64,000 bases of DNA from Kiloniella spongiae (GCF_001026905.1 NZ_LAQL01000003.1:310001-374000), one strand, 5' to 3'; positions 1 to 8,987 are shown, counted from the first letter of the stretch. Notes: generated by a model from the letters alone, not told the origin. Translations and numbers: made by a program.

Positions 1-114
1 ATAACGCCTCTTTTACAGCAAAATACGAGATTTCATGGTGGTTTCGGACAGAGGGAAGCCTTTGTTGATCAATTGCCTATATCTTTATTTCAAAAGTTTA
101 CGGACTTGAAATGA
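1..114 (+). CDS. C-terminal end of an unidentified protein (truncated by window edge)
   Basis: Frame 1 is open from the first base and stops at TGA 112-114, giving 37 residues that end in LFQKFTDLK. The stop overlaps the ATG of the next gene as ATGA, the usual sign of translational coupling, so this is very likely the upstream member of an operon with the cyclotransferase-like gene. The fragment is too short to identify a family. Confidence 0.6.
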   Translation: MTPLLQQNTRFHGGFGQREAFVDQLPISLFQKFTDLK

Positions 115-536
115 CAAATATAAGTCCACGAGGAGTTTTCACACGGTCTGGTCTGTTTATGGACAAAGACTTGCTGGTAACAAAGGGAATAACACCTATT
201 TTTTCGCAGAAAGCGCGGGCGGATAACTTTGCTCTCAAAATAGGTGAACGCGCCTCACTTGTGAAAGAACAGGGGGCCAGATCATACGGTGTTGTCATGA
301 CTTTGGAACAAGCGAAAGTTCGTGAGCTCTATGCCGAGGAAAACGTTCAGGAATACAGACCAGAGAAACTAACTGTCGAATATGAAGACGGCATACAGGA
401 AGAAGTCACCTGTTACAACCTTCCCGTCAATCTGATCTGTGGTACCAACAGTGCGTATGCGCAAAAGTTATTGGAACTAACAACTGCCCTAGGATTTCCA
501 GATGATTTTCTAAAACATATCAGGTCTTTTGTTTAG
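111..536 (+). CDS. gamma-glutamylcyclotransferase (AIG2-like) family protein
   Basis: A 141-residue cytosolic protein with the length and motif order of the small GGCT/AIG2-like fold. It has a GLFMD loop near residue 14, where family members carry the substrate-binding YGxxM loop, then ERASLVKEQGARSYGVVM in the core, and a distal VTCYNLP strand. Known relatives cleave gamma-glutamyl amino compounds or act on modified amines; the substrate here is not predictable. The loop reads FTRSGLFMD rather than the common YFAYGS form, so activity may be altered. The ATG overlaps the stop of the upstream frame by 4 bp, and a GNAT gene follows 19 bp downstream, suggesting a small operon. Confidence 0.65.
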   Translation: MTNISPRGVFTRSGLFMDKDLLVTKGITPIFSQKARADNFALKIGERASLVKEQGARSYGVVMTLEQAKVRELYAEENVQEYRPEKLTVEYEDGIQEEVTCYNLPVNLICGTNSAYAQKLLELTTALGFPDDFLKHIRSFV

Positions 537-555
537 TTTTGATGGGGGAAATAGA

Positions 556-1014
556 ATGTTAATAACAAGGCCAATTGAAAACCGGGACCTCGATCTGATC
601 TGTGAACATCGGCATAAGATGTTCCAGGCAAGTGGAAAGCCTCGCGAAGAAGAGCTTGCAGCGATGGATTTGCCTTTTCGTGAATGGTTAGAGCCTCGTT
701 TAAATGATGGGCGCTATTTTGGCTTTGTCGTTGAAAGCGAGGATGAGGCCATTGGTGGTATTGGTTTGATGGTTATCGACTGGCCACCACATCCTTGGCA
801 TCCGCAGGATGATCGCCGGGGATATGTCCTTAATATGTTTGTTGAACCTGATTATCGCGGTCAGGGTATTGCGACGGATTTAATGAAGATGGCAGATGCT
901 GAGTTTCAACGTCGAGGCATTAGCTATGCAATCCTTCACGCAACCAGTAAGGGGCGTCCGCTTTATGAGCATCTGGGCTGGTCTGGAACGACAGAAATGG
1001 CAAAACAGTATTAA
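556..1014 (+). CDS. GNAT family N-acetyltransferase
   Basis: A 152-residue GNAT-fold acyltransferase. The acetyl-CoA binding motif A is visible as YVLNMFVEPDYRGQGIATDLM, with the RGQGIA pyrophosphate loop, and motif B ends in PLYEHLGW. I start it at the ATG at 556, preceded by GGGGGAAA at a good distance, rather than at an upstream in-frame ATG at 529 that overlaps the previous gene and lacks a ribosome site. Substrate unknown. The position 19 bp after the cyclotransferase-like gene suggests co-transcription. Confidence 0.8.
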   Translation: MLITRPIENRDLDLICEHRHKMFQASGKPREEELAAMDLPFREWLEPRLNDGRYFGFVVESEDEAIGGIGLMVIDWPPHPWHPQDDRRGYVLNMFVEPDYRGQGIATDLMKMADAEFQRRGISYAILHATSKGRPLYEHLGWSGTTEMAKQY

Positions 1015-1040
1015 GTGTGTCGGGTATTTTAATCGCTAGA

Positions 1041-1409
1041 TCAATTATCCTGCTCTTCCACCCACTCGGCTTGTCCAGCATCGTTGATACGCACGGTTAA
1101 TTCATAGAGCCCGCCGGGATCGCCGTAGTGGTCGAAAACGAAGGTAAAACACTTTTTACAATTAGTGGGCTGAGGTTCTTTTAACCTTAAATTATGGCCG
1201 TCTTGAACATAGATTTCCGCTGTTTCAACAAAGCTAAAGGCCGTTGCTTGCAGTGCGGTTTTCTCTTCAGGAGATATCGTAGCTGCCGTTGTATTCTGTA
1301 CTGTTTCATCTTCAACCATTTGATCTGGTTGCTGAGAGTAAAGGCCCGCCCCAATCGCGATGATCACGATAATAAGGAAGCTCGCCAAGGTCGTTTTGTT
1401 ATTTTTCAT
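1041..1409 (-). CDS. small exported or membrane-anchored protein, unknown function
   Basis: A 122-residue protein with an N-terminal hydrophobic segment (about residues 9-25, LASFLIIVIIAIGAG) after a lysine-rich start, so it is probably a signal anchor or secreted. The C-terminal part has a CKKC pair followed by FTFVFDHYGDPGG, which could form a disulfide or bind metal in the periplasm. The ATG follows GGGAATGAG. It lies 24 bp after the LysR stop on the same strand and is probably co-transcribed with it. I do not recognise the family. Confidence 0.6.
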   Translation of the reverse strand: MKNNKTTLASFLIIVIIAIGAGLYSQQPDQMVEDETVQNTTAATISPEEKTALQATAFSFVETAEIYVQDGHNLRLKEPQPTNCKKCFTFVFDHYGDPGGLYELTVRINDAGQAEWVEEQDN

Positions 1410-1433
1410 AAGCTCATTCCCAAAAGAAAGATT

Positions 1434-2303
1434 TTACCGCAATTTTTCGCGGATGAGTGTGATAAAATCGCGGACCCGTTGTGGCGGTTTGGTGTCAAAT
1501 TGGTGCAGGGCATAGATCGGGGCGTCACCAAGGGGAGATACTTTGATCAGAGAACTGCTTGCTTCGTCTGATGTTGTCGCGATGTCGGGTAATCTGGCAA
1601 TTCCGAGGCCATTTTGGGTGAGCTTGAGGATATCGGGCAAACTATTACAGCGCGCACGAGGCAGAACTTTAAAAGAAACGCCTTTGGGTAAGGTATAGGT
1701 TACGGGGTTTCCCTGCCATTCATTGGCAATATGATCCCAGTTTTCCAGATCGTTCAGGTTGTTTGGAATGCCGCCCTGAGCCTGGATATAATCAGGGTGT
1801 GCATAGAGACTTTCGCTTAGAGTACCGACCTTGGTCACACGGGCGGTTTGTCCAGCCAGTTTGCCAACACGAATGGCGAGATCAATATGCTCTTCTATCA
1901 ATTTGACAGAGGCATCTTCGGCTAGGAGACGGACTGACATTCGGGGATAACGATCAAGATAGAGCTTGATTGCCGGCGTAACAACAGCGGCGCAAAGCGC
2001 GTGAGGGGCCGTAATGGAAAGAGTGCCCTGTGGATTATCCTTGTCTTCCCATATGCTTTCCAGCGCGTTGTCATAGGCGTACTTTACCGCTAGGCAGCTA
2101 TCATAAAAGCGAGCACCTGTATCTGTCAGGGTCAGGGCACGGGTGCTGCGTTGAAGCAGGCGGGTATTCATATCTGCTTCCAACCGGGAAATGGTCTGGC
2201 TAATGGCGGATTTACTACGCCCCAAACGGATGGATGCCGTGGTGAAAGATCGCGTGTCGACGACTTCTATAAAGGTCAGCATGTCGTGCACATTGGGTTT
2301 CAT
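1434..2303 (-). CDS. LysR family transcriptional regulator
   Basis: A 289-residue LTTR. The N-terminal winged helix covers residues 1-65, with FTTASIRLGRSKSAISQTISRLEADM as its helix-turn-helix (positions about 20-45), followed by LTDTGARFYDSC and a periplasmic-binding-like effector domain. The style (RSTRALTLTDTG) matches the subgroup that usually regulates a divergent oxidoreductase or transporter gene. It is divergent from an NTF2-like gene starting at 2432, with a dyad just upstream at 2308-2323. Effector unknown. Confidence 0.88.
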   Translation of the reverse strand: MKPNVHDMLTFIEVVDTRSFTTASIRLGRSKSAISQTISRLEADMNTRLLQRSTRALTLTDTGARFYDSCLAVKYAYDNALESIWEDKDNPQGTLSITAPHALCAAVVTPAIKLYLDRYPRMSVRLLAEDASVKLIEEHIDLAIRVGKLAGQTARVTKVGTLSESLYAHPDYIQAQGGIPNNLNDLENWDHIANEWQGNPVTYTLPKGVSFKVLPRARCNSLPDILKLTQNGLGIARLPDIATTSDEASSSLIKVSPLGDAPIYALHQFDTKPPQRVRDFITLIREKLR

Positions 2304-2307
2304 TGTT

Positions 2308-2323
2308 TAGTTTTCTTAAACTA
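2308..2323. promoter_or_regulatory. dyad upstream of LysR gene (candidate LTTR box)
   Basis: A perfect inverted repeat TAGTTT-TCTT-AAACTA lies 5 bp upstream of the LysR start codon, in the 128-bp divergent region shared with the NTF2-like gene. Its place suggests an autoregulatory operator; this is inferred from geometry only. Confidence 0.4.
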
Positions 2324-2431
2324 TGTAATCATCTAATTCTATCTTATCGTCTTTGCCTTCTCATGCAATAAAGATCTTGAAACGAACCAGATGGTTCTAG
2401 CGTGGTTAATGCAATTTGTGGAAATGATGAG

Positions 2432-2797
2432 ATGACAACAGATCTAAAAGCAGCGGTTATAAAAGCCAGCGAAAAGTGGAAAGCAGCTTTTAATGCAGGT
2501 GATGCGGCGGGCTGTGCCGCTTGTTACGAAACCGATGCCATTATGGTTGCCAAGCCTTTTGGAACCTTTACCGGGCAGACTGAAATTCAGTCTTTTTGGC
2601 AGAACCTGATCAATGATGGCTTTACGGGGGTTGATTATTTGGGGCCGGAAATTACGGTTCTTGACGAAACGTCAGCTCTTTTGACCAGTGGCTGGAAGAT
2701 GAACAAAGCACACGGGGTTATCACACGAGAGCTCTGGGTGCTTCAGGCCGATGGCACCATGGTACTGCGCGAAGATCATTTTGAAGCCCAGGGATAA
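2432..2797 (+). CDS. SnoaL/DUF4440-like (NTF2 fold) protein
   Basis: A 121-residue protein with the cone-shaped NTF2-like fold: an N-terminal helix (AVIKASEKWKAAFNAGDAAG), then CYETDAIMVAKPFGTFTGQ and an IQSFWQNLI helix, and a strand-rich C-terminus ending WVLQADGTMVLREDHF. Such proteins serve as small-molecule isomerases, cyclases or binding proteins; none can be assigned here. The ATG at 2432 with GGAAATGATGAG upstream is preferred to the GTG at 2402. It is divergent from the LysR gene, a likely regulator. Confidence 0.7.
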   Translation: MTTDLKAAVIKASEKWKAAFNAGDAAGCAACYETDAIMVAKPFGTFTGQTEIQSFWQNLINDGFTGVDYLGPEITVLDETSALLTSGWKMNKAHGVITRELWVLQADGTMVLREDHFEAQG

Positions 2798-2923
2798 TCA
2801 TCATTAGAGGGGAAAAACCTATTCATTAGGGAGAGAGGAACGGAAGGGACGAGGCGATTGGAAATAAGATACTTCTTGGTGGATAGTTGTTCTAGCAAAT
2901 AAAGTGGCTATCAATGACAAGAT

Positions 2924-4795
2924 TTATGAAGCCTCACGGTACCGATCCAATGTTTCGTTGAGCTGCTGTTCGGTAAAGGGCTTGGTTAGAACATCGTCCA
3001 TGCCAGCTTCTAGGAACTCTGTGTGTCGCTCAAGGAAAGCTTCGGCAGTAAGTCCAATAATGGGCAGGTATTTGCCGTGATCAGTTGCTTTGATAACTTC
3101 TGTGGCTTCCATGCCGTTCATTTCGGGCATATGGATATCCATCAGAATCAGATCGGCCCAACCTTCCTGTGCGGCGTCCACAGCTTCTTTACCGTTTTCG
3201 ACGCGTTTGACTTCGCAACCGGATTTTTTGAGGAAGGCAATGGCAATAGTCGCGTTCAGATCATTGTCTTCTGCGACGAGTACCTTGATAGCTTTTTGCC
3301 GTTTGGGCGTTGTTATCAGGGGACTGTCCATATCTTCTATTGTTGATTCCATAAATGGAAGAACAACATCAAAGCGTGTTCCCCGTCCAAGTTCACTGTC
3401 GATGAAGACATCGCCGCCCATAAGCTCTGTGAGCTGTTTTACAATTGTTAGACCTAGTCCTGTGCCCCCGTGTTTGCGGTTAATAGTAGTATCTTCCTGA
3501 GTAAAGGGGGCGAAAATGGAATTTACCCTGTCGGGGGCAATGCCGGGGCCTGTATCAATGATTGAAATAAGAAAGGCGCAATCTTTGACTTCTTTAACCC
3601 GTACATCATTTCGGGGCAGACTGTTGATAGAAACTGTAATCGTGCCTTGTTCTGTGAACTTAATTGCATTGCTGATCAAGTTCCACAGAATTTGCCGTAA
3701 CCTGACGGGATCACCGTTGAGTATGGGGGCTTGATCAATACTATAAGTAACCCTTAGCTCTAAGCCTTTGTTGTCAATCAGGCTTTGAAAAGGAGTGGCG
3801 ATGACGGTGACAAGATCTTGCAGATCAAAAGTTTTTTCCTCTAGCTCAATGCTTGCTGCTTCGATCCTGCTCATGTCCAGCACATCGTTGATGATCGCGA
3901 GAAGTGTTTCGCCCGAAGATAATATCGTTTTCACTTTCTTCTGCTGATCTTTGTTCAGATCTGTATCCATCAATAGCTGAGCAAGACCCAAAACACCGTT
4001 TAGGGGTGTTCTGATTTCATGGCTCATGGTGGCGAGGAAGTTGGATTTTGCGGCATTGGCCGTGGTCGCTGCTTCTTGAGCTTTGTGGATGTCATTGAGC
4101 TGTCTGCGCATAATGTTGTCAGCATGACGAACGATGAGAAAAAGAACCCCGTAGAGCGCCCCGAAACAAAGCAAAAGCCCTGTTACGACCTGAAAAGTGG
4201 TTTTTTCAATATGTTCGATAAGTGGGGTGGCATCACTATATAGCTCAAAGACCCCTTCCAGTTCGCCGTCCGGGCCCTTGATCGGGATGTAGCTTTCGAC
4301 CAAATGGCGGTTCTTTACTTCGCCTTCAAAGGCCGGAAAAGTCTCACGAAAGGAATTTTTTGTGTGGGGTTGTTGATCTGCCAGCGTTGCTTCGAAGTTG
4401 GTGTTGCCGACTTTGCTGTCACCAATTTGTGCAAATTCTGATGAATAGATGGTTAGGCCATTTAAATCATACATTTTGATTTTCAGGATGGGTGTGCCTT
4501 TGGTCAGTGATCTGAGCCGTCTGTGAATATCCCAGGTTTCGGGGCGAACACGAAGGTTGTCCCCGTCAAGCCCCGAAACGCTATTCACATAGTTGCTGTA
4601 ACGGGGCCAAATGATATTGGCAAAGGACTGCGCGAGGGCAACATTCTGGGTTTCAATAATGTTTGTTAGTTGGGTGTTTTCTTTTTCCCAGTACAGAAAA
4701 GACAGGATGAAGGTCACAAGCAAAATAGCCAATGCACTTGTAATGGAAAAATATCGAAGCAACCTGAACAATATGACAACCCTATGTTTTCCCAT
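2924..4795 (-). CDS. hybrid sensor histidine kinase with C-terminal receiver domain
   Basis: A 623-residue inner-membrane kinase. Transmembrane helices at about 17-36 and 203-222 flank a roughly 165-residue periplasmic sensor region. The HisKA box FLATMSHEIRTPLNG places the phosphorylated His at 259. The ATP-binding domain shows the N box (WNLISNAIKF, about 371), DTGPGI (about 414) and GGTGLGL (about 443). The receiver domain starts near 504 with VLVAEDND, has the phospho-acceptor Asp at 553 in LMDIHMPEMNG and the Lys in LTKPF. No response regulator or Hpt gene is adjacent, so the output partner must be elsewhere. It is divergent from a VOC gene across a palindrome-containing intergenic region. 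Confidence 0.9.
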   Translation of the reverse strand: MGKHRVVILFRLLRYFSITSALAILLVTFILSFLYWEKENTQLTNIIETQNVALAQSFANIIWPRYSNYVNSVSGLDGDNLRVRPETWDIHRRLRSLTKGTPILKIKMYDLNGLTIYSSEFAQIGDSKVGNTNFEATLADQQPHTKNSFRETFPAFEGEVKNRHLVESYIPIKGPDGELEGVFELYSDATPLIEHIEKTTFQVVTGLLLCFGALYGVLFLIVRHADNIMRRQLNDIHKAQEAATTANAAKSNFLATMSHEIRTPLNGVLGLAQLLMDTDLNKDQQKKVKTILSSGETLLAIINDVLDMSRIEAASIELEEKTFDLQDLVTVIATPFQSLIDNKGLELRVTYSIDQAPILNGDPVRLRQILWNLISNAIKFTEQGTITVSINSLPRNDVRVKEVKDCAFLISIIDTGPGIAPDRVNSIFAPFTQEDTTINRKHGGTGLGLTIVKQLTELMGGDVFIDSELGRGTRFDVVLPFMESTIEDMDSPLITTPKRQKAIKVLVAEDNDLNATIAIAFLKKSGCEVKRVENGKEAVDAAQEGWADLILMDIHMPEMNGMEATEVIKATDHGKYLPIIGLTAEAFLERHTEFLEAGMDDVLTKPFTEQQLNETLDRYREAS

Positions 4796-4803
4796 CTGTA
4801 AAT

Positions 4804-4845
4804 CACAAATATTTGTGCAAGGACTTACAGGCAGTAATATTTGTG
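4804..4845. promoter_or_regulatory. 14-bp palindrome plus repeated half-site between kinase and VOC genes
   Basis: CACAAATATTTGTG at 4804-4817 is a perfect 14-bp palindrome; AATATTTGTG recurs at 4836-4845 in the same orientation. Both lie in the 102-bp divergent region, 9 bp upstream of the kinase ATG. This is a plausible binding site for an unidentified regulator. Confidence 0.45.
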
Positions 4846-4897
4846 ACTACTATAGAAAGCGCAGAGTTAATTCTCTCTTAAATTAAGGTATTTCAAG

Positions 4898-5701
4898 GTG
4901 AAACGTATTACTGCTACACATTTCCGGGTGCCGGATTTTACTGATCTTGGTGCGTTCTATGGCAGCCTGTTGGGGATGAAAGTTGTTCATCAAGATAGGG
5001 ACAGAATGGCTTTCAGTTTTGATGCTTCGCAAAACTCTCTGGTCTTTCAAAAAGCAGAGGTTACCGCCTATGACACCGGGCCAAAAGATTTTTACTGGAA
5101 AATAGGTATCACGGTACAGAACCTGGATGTGGTCGTCAGTTATTTACGGGAAAGAAGTGTGGTCTTAAGTGATCCCTATCAGTTCAGAGATATTGGCTAT
5201 ATGACAAAGATCATTGATCCCAAAGGCTTTCACATCGAATTGCTGCAACAGGGATTTGAGGGTAATGGAACACAGTTTGACCCCGGCGCTTACCCATCGG
5301 GTCATCCAATAGCAGACCAAGCTATTCTGGCGCATATTACGTTGAGAGTTACCGATCTGCTTCCGGCACGCCACTATTTCGAAAAGAAACTGGGGATGCG
5401 TTTGATGTCGATCCAGCCTGTAAGTGACAGAGGATTTTGCCTCTATTTCTATAGCTGGAATGAAGAAAACCTTCCCGATCCTGATCTGAAAGCCGTTGCC
5501 AATCGTGAATGGCTCTGGCGTCGTCCCTATAGCTTGATTGAGTTGCAGCATTGGGAAGATCCGGCGGCGCAGCTTTCACAAACGCCTATGGATCAAGCAG
5601 GTTTTGACGGTTTTTCTTTTGCGGGTGAGGGTGATCCGGTTCAGAACAAAGTTTCTTTCGCTGATTTGTCAGCGGTATTATTAAGGGAACAAACTATCTA
5701 A
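4898..5701 (+). CDS. two-domain VOC (glyoxalase/extradiol dioxygenase fold) protein
   Basis: A 267-residue protein with two vicinal-oxygen-chelate modules. The first covers about residues 1-117 (THFRVPDFTDLGAFYGSLLGMKV through IIDPKGFHIELLQ) and the second about 145-260 (ILAHITLRVTDLLPARHYFEKKLGMRL). Candidate metal ligands are the early His in each module (ATHFRV, LAHITL) and the Glu in HIELLQ. This could be a glyoxalase, dioxygenase or non-catalytic binding protein. It starts at GTG with AAGG 10 bp upstream. It has no same-strand neighbour. Confidence 0.75.
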   Translation: MKRITATHFRVPDFTDLGAFYGSLLGMKVVHQDRDRMAFSFDASQNSLVFQKAEVTAYDTGPKDFYWKIGITVQNLDVVVSYLRERSVVLSDPYQFRDIGYMTKIIDPKGFHIELLQQGFEGNGTQFDPGAYPSGHPIADQAILAHITLRVTDLLPARHYFEKKLGMRLMSIQPVSDRGFCLYFYSWNEENLPDPDLKAVANREWLWRRPYSLIELQHWEDPAAQLSQTPMDQAGFDGFSFAGEGDPVQNKVSFADLSAVLLREQTI

Positions 5702-5745
5702 AAGCTCCTGACAACAGGCTCTATGGAGTGAAAAATCTACTCTTC

Positions 5746-6837
5746 CTAACGCCGTTGTCCGCGCCCCAGAAGCCAGATAAAGAACAGGCCGCCGATCAGG
5801 CCGGTTATGATGCCGATGGGCATGTCTTCGGGGGCCATGATGGTACGCGCCGCGATATCGGCCCAGATTAGAAAGATTGCACCGACCAGTGCCGATCCGG
5901 GCAGAACATAACGATAGTTACCACCAACAAAACGTCGGAGGATATGGGGCACCATCAAACCGATAAAACCGATCATACCGGAAAAGGCAACCATGACGCC
6001 GGTGACAAGGGCCCCGACCACAAAGATCGTCAGGCGAAAACGGGCAACAGGAATACCCAATGTCGAGGCAGTTTCATCGCCGACTGTCATGGCATTGAGT
6101 TCAGTGGATTTCAGCCAGAAATACAGACCGCCAATGATGAGAATTATCAGAGGGTAGAGCAGCTGTGACCATTGGGCGAGACCAAGACCGCCGAGCATCC
6201 AGAAGACAACCGTGTGGGTTGAGCGAGGATCGCCGATAAAGATCAGGATATTAGCCCCGGCCATAACCACAAAGGAAACAGCAACCCCGGCAAGGATCAA
6301 GCGGTCTGCCGAGGTTGCTGATGTCATGCGTGACACCAGTAAAACCAGAGCAGATGCACCCAGTGCGCCGATGAAGGCAAACAGCGGTACTGTGATCAGG
6401 CCGAGAAAGAGGCCTGTATGTAATAACGCCAATATGGCACCAAAAGCTGCCCCGGAAGAGATCCCCAGAAGATGCGGATCTGCCAGTGGGTTTCGCGTGA
6501 CAGCTTGTAAGGTTGCTCCGACCAAGGCCAATCCGGCCCCGACCAATCCGGCGAGAATAACCCGGGGAAAACGAATATCCCAAACAATAGCTTCGCGCCC
6601 AGCAGACCAACTTTGTTCAAGGGTGCCAGAACTAAGTTTATTAATCAGAATGGACCAAACGGTTTGCTGCGGGACGGGGATCGCCCCTACAGATACGGCA
6701 AGTGAGATCGAAAAGATAAGACAGCAAAGCCCTGAAATCATGAGAAAGGCAAACTTTCTGTCATTCAGAAACACTTTCCATAAAGATTGTGTTGTCCAGT
6801 TCGACCTTTTCCCTGCTTGTGGTGTGATACTGCTCAT
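5746..6837 (-). CDS. BtuC/FecD-type ABC transporter permease
   Basis: A 363-residue FecCD-family inner-membrane permease with about ten hydrophobic helices. The family signature LVGATLQAVTRNPLADPHLLGISSGAAFGA is visible across residues about 104-133 in fragments (GATLQAVTRNPLADPHLLG), and FSGMIGFIGLMVPHILRRFVGG contains the coupling region near the C-terminus. It is the last gene of a minus-strand operon behind a cobalamin riboswitch, 61 bp after the binding-protein gene, so cobalamin or a corrinoid precursor is the most likely substrate. Sequence alone cannot exclude an iron chelate or haem. Confidence 0.88.
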   Translation of the reverse strand: MSSITPQAGKRSNWTTQSLWKVFLNDRKFAFLMISGLCCLIFSISLAVSVGAIPVPQQTVWSILINKLSSGTLEQSWSAGREAIVWDIRFPRVILAGLVGAGLALVGATLQAVTRNPLADPHLLGISSGAAFGAILALLHTGLFLGLITVPLFAFIGALGASALVLLVSRMTSATSADRLILAGVAVSFVVMAGANILIFIGDPRSTHTVVFWMLGGLGLAQWSQLLYPLIILIIGGLYFWLKSTELNAMTVGDETASTLGIPVARFRLTIFVVGALVTGVMVAFSGMIGFIGLMVPHILRRFVGGNYRYVLPGSALVGAIFLIWADIAARTIMAPEDMPIGIITGLIGGLFFIWLLGRGQRR

Positions 6838-6898
6838 CTTTGTCGATCTCTCTTTGATACCTATTCGCCTTGATAGCTACTTTTCGGTGCCTGTTCGT

Positions 6899-7894
6899 CT
6901 ATGAACCGTAAAAGGCTGTCGCCAGTTTCTTTACAGCTTCGATATTGCGGGGACCGGGTGTTGCTTCGACGTATTCCAGAACCACAAAACGCTCATTTTT
7001 GACCGCATCAATATTGGCAAAGGCGGGATTGTTTTTCATATAAGCGATTTTTTGCTCGGCTGTAACATTGCCATAGTTCACAATCACAACAACTTCGGGG
7101 TTACGATCTACCACAGCCTCCCAACCAACTGTCGCCCAGCTTTTGTCAAAATCATCCATGATGTTGGTGCCACCAGCTGCTTCGATTATGGCTGTTGGCA
7201 TGGCATAACGACCGGCGGTAAAGGGTTTATCTTCGCCGCTGTCATAAACGAAAACCCGTAGTGGATTGGCTGGTTTTTTCAAACCTTTTTCAAAATTGGA
7301 TAACTCTGTTTTATATTCCGAAACAAGTGTTTTTGCTTTTTCTTCGACGCCAAAAATCGCACCTAGATTAAGCAGGTCATTATACATATCCTGCATGGTG
7401 ACTTTGTTCTTTTCTCCGATATGGATGCAAGATTCAGTCAGTTCATAAACCTTGATATCAAAAGGCGTAAGGGTTTCCGGTGTTACTTCACCCCCGACTT
7501 TCATGCCATAGTTCCACCCGGCGAAATAGAAGTCGGCATCAGCCCCGATCAACACTTCTTTTGTTGGGTATTTTTCAGACAGTTCCGGTAACTCGGCAAC
7601 ACCATCGCGCATTTTTTCATCCAGCGTTTTCCAACCGGAAATACCTGTGTAGCCAACCATGCGATCGCGAAGGCCAAGAACCAGCATCATTTCCGTCAGA
7701 TTGACGTCGTTGGAAACAGCAGCCTTTGGCGGCGTGTCAAAAGTAACCTGGCGATTGCAGCTTGGAACCGTTACGGGATCTGCTGCGGCTTGTAAGGGAG
7801 ACAGAAGGGCAGTGGCAGTCAGTGTTAGTGATAAAATACCACCGGATAAAAAGCCGGGAAAATGACCAGAAGAGGAAAGAGATTTTTTATGCAT
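6899..7894 (-). CDS. periplasmic substrate-binding protein of corrinoid/siderophore-type ABC importer
   Basis: A 331-residue BtuF/FepB-like (class III) binding protein. Residues 1-37 form a signal peptide ending near PLQAAA. The two lobes are joined by the long helix around LLNLGAIFGVEEKAKTLVSE; VNLTEMMLVLGLRDRMVGYTG is the typical first-lobe helix, and AMPTAIIEAAGG with VIVNYGNVTAEQ mark the second lobe. It has a strong GGAGAAAAT ribosome site and sits 25 bp after the ATPase gene. The riboswitch upstream points to B12 or cobinamide as ligand. It has only two conserved cysteines (mature region CNRQ and ESC), which may form a disulfide. Confidence 0.85.
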   Translation of the reverse strand: MHKKSLSSSGHFPGFLSGGILSLTLTATALLSPLQAAADPVTVPSCNRQVTFDTPPKAAVSNDVNLTEMMLVLGLRDRMVGYTGISGWKTLDEKMRDGVAELPELSEKYPTKEVLIGADADFYFAGWNYGMKVGGEVTPETLTPFDIKVYELTESCIHIGEKNKVTMQDMYNDLLNLGAIFGVEEKAKTLVSEYKTELSNFEKGLKKPANPLRVFVYDSGEDKPFTAGRYAMPTAIIEAAGGTNIMDDFDKSWATVGWEAVVDRNPEVVVIVNYGNVTAEQKIAYMKNNPAFANIDAVKNERFVVLEYVEATPGPRNIEAVKKLATAFYGS

Positions 7895-7919
7895 TATTTT
7901 CTCCGTGAAAAGTATAAAT

Positions 7920-8717
7920 TCAAGGTTCGAGATGAAAGGTGAAGTGTGATTGATTACTTGGCATCAGTCGTTCAATCCGACTGGTTATGCCAAAGGCGCG
8001 ATCAACCAATTGTTCAGTGAGAACCTGATCCGAAGGACCAAAGGCCAGACAACGGCCATCGGCGAGGACCAGAACATCATCCGTATATTGCCCGACCAGA
8101 TTGAGGTCATGCAGGCTGGTGATGATGGTCATATCAAGGTTACGTAACAGCAAGAGCACTTCGAGTTGGTGACGAATATCTAGATGATTTGTTGGTTCAT
8201 CCAAAATCAGAACATGGGGTTCCTGGGCAAGAGCACGGGCAACCATTACGCGCTGTCGTTCGCCACCTGACAGAGTACCAAAGGATCGCTTGGCAAAGCC
8301 CTGCAGGTTCAAGGTTGCAAGGGCCGTATCGATAATGATTTTATCCCGCGAACCGATCTGTGAAAATCCACGCCTGTGAGGGGTGCGGCCCAGGGCAACG
8401 ATTTCCCCGACACTCAGGGCAAAATCTGTCGGCTGTTCCTGAAGAACGGCAGCGATTTTTTGTGCTGCAGTTCGGGGAGACAGTTGCCAGAGATCTTGGC
8501 CATCTATCGATACCTGCCCACTGCGGGGGCGATGGAACCGATAGAGCAGGCGCAGTAAGGTTGATTTTCCGGCGCCGTTGGGGCCGATAACCCCCAGTAT
8601 TCGGCCAGGTTCAGCATGAAAGCTGATATTAGATAAAAGGTCAGGTTGCCCCTTTGGACCCCAAGAGAGGTCGTTGGCCTGAAGTGATGTAGGGGCCTGA
8701 AGTGACGCATGTTTCAT
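7920..8717 (-). CDS. FecE/BtuD-type ABC transporter ATP-binding protein
   Basis: A 265-residue ATPase. It carries Walker A GPNGAGKST (about 44-52), the Q loop AVLQEQ, the signature LSGGERQRV (about 148), Walker B VLILDEPTNHLD (about 170) and the switch His in TIITSLHDLNL. This form is typical of importers of iron chelates, haem or cobalamin. It follows the 70-residue gene by 57 bp and precedes the binding-protein gene, all downstream of the B12 riboswitch. The order ATPase, binding protein, permease is complete for a functional importer; no outer-membrane BtuB receptor gene is in the window. Confidence 0.9.
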   Translation of the reverse strand: MKHASLQAPTSLQANDLSWGPKGQPDLLSNISFHAEPGRILGVIGPNGAGKSTLLRLLYRFHRPRSGQVSIDGQDLWQLSPRTAAQKIAAVLQEQPTDFALSVGEIVALGRTPHRRGFSQIGSRDKIIIDTALATLNLQGFAKRSFGTLSGGERQRVMVARALAQEPHVLILDEPTNHLDIRHQLEVLLLLRNLDMTIITSLHDLNLVGQYTDDVLVLADGRCLAFGPSDQVLTEQLVDRAFGITSRIERLMPSNQSHFTFHLEP

Positions 8718-8774
8718 TATTATGTCTTAATGTTTTAATGATTATATGTTATGTTATAACATTACTATATTTAC

Positions 8775-8987
8775 CTACCCGCAATAATCCGGTAGCGCAA
8801 GAGCAGAAATACACTGGCTTGGTTTCAGGATTTTCTGTGTGATAGTTAAGCGTTCAGGAACCCAAGGGAGTGAAACCCTAAATTTCATGTCTGATGGTTT
8901 TGTATAGGGTTTGACGGGCCTATTGGGATCGTTTGACGACAATAGGTCGAATATATTTGCGGTATTTTTCTTTGTTGTGGTTTCCAT
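8775..8987 (-). CDS. small protein of unknown function, first gene after the B12 riboswitch
   Basis: A 70-residue protein that starts at an ATG placed 5 bp after a perfect GGAGG. It has a Thr/Lys/Asn-rich N-terminus, the segment PNRPVKPYTKPSDMKF, a hydrophobic middle with SLPWVPERLTITQKIL and ends in PDYCG. It has no signal peptide, transmembrane helix or recognised domain. It is the first open frame after the riboswitch and precedes the transporter ATPase by 57 bp, so it should be made under low cobalamin. Whether it is a functional protein or mainly a translated leader cannot be decided from one sequence, though its ribosome site is the best in the operon. Confidence 0.6.
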   Translation of the reverse strand: METTTKKNTANIFDLLSSNDPNRPVKPYTKPSDMKFRVSLPWVPERLTITQKILKPSQCISALALPDYCG

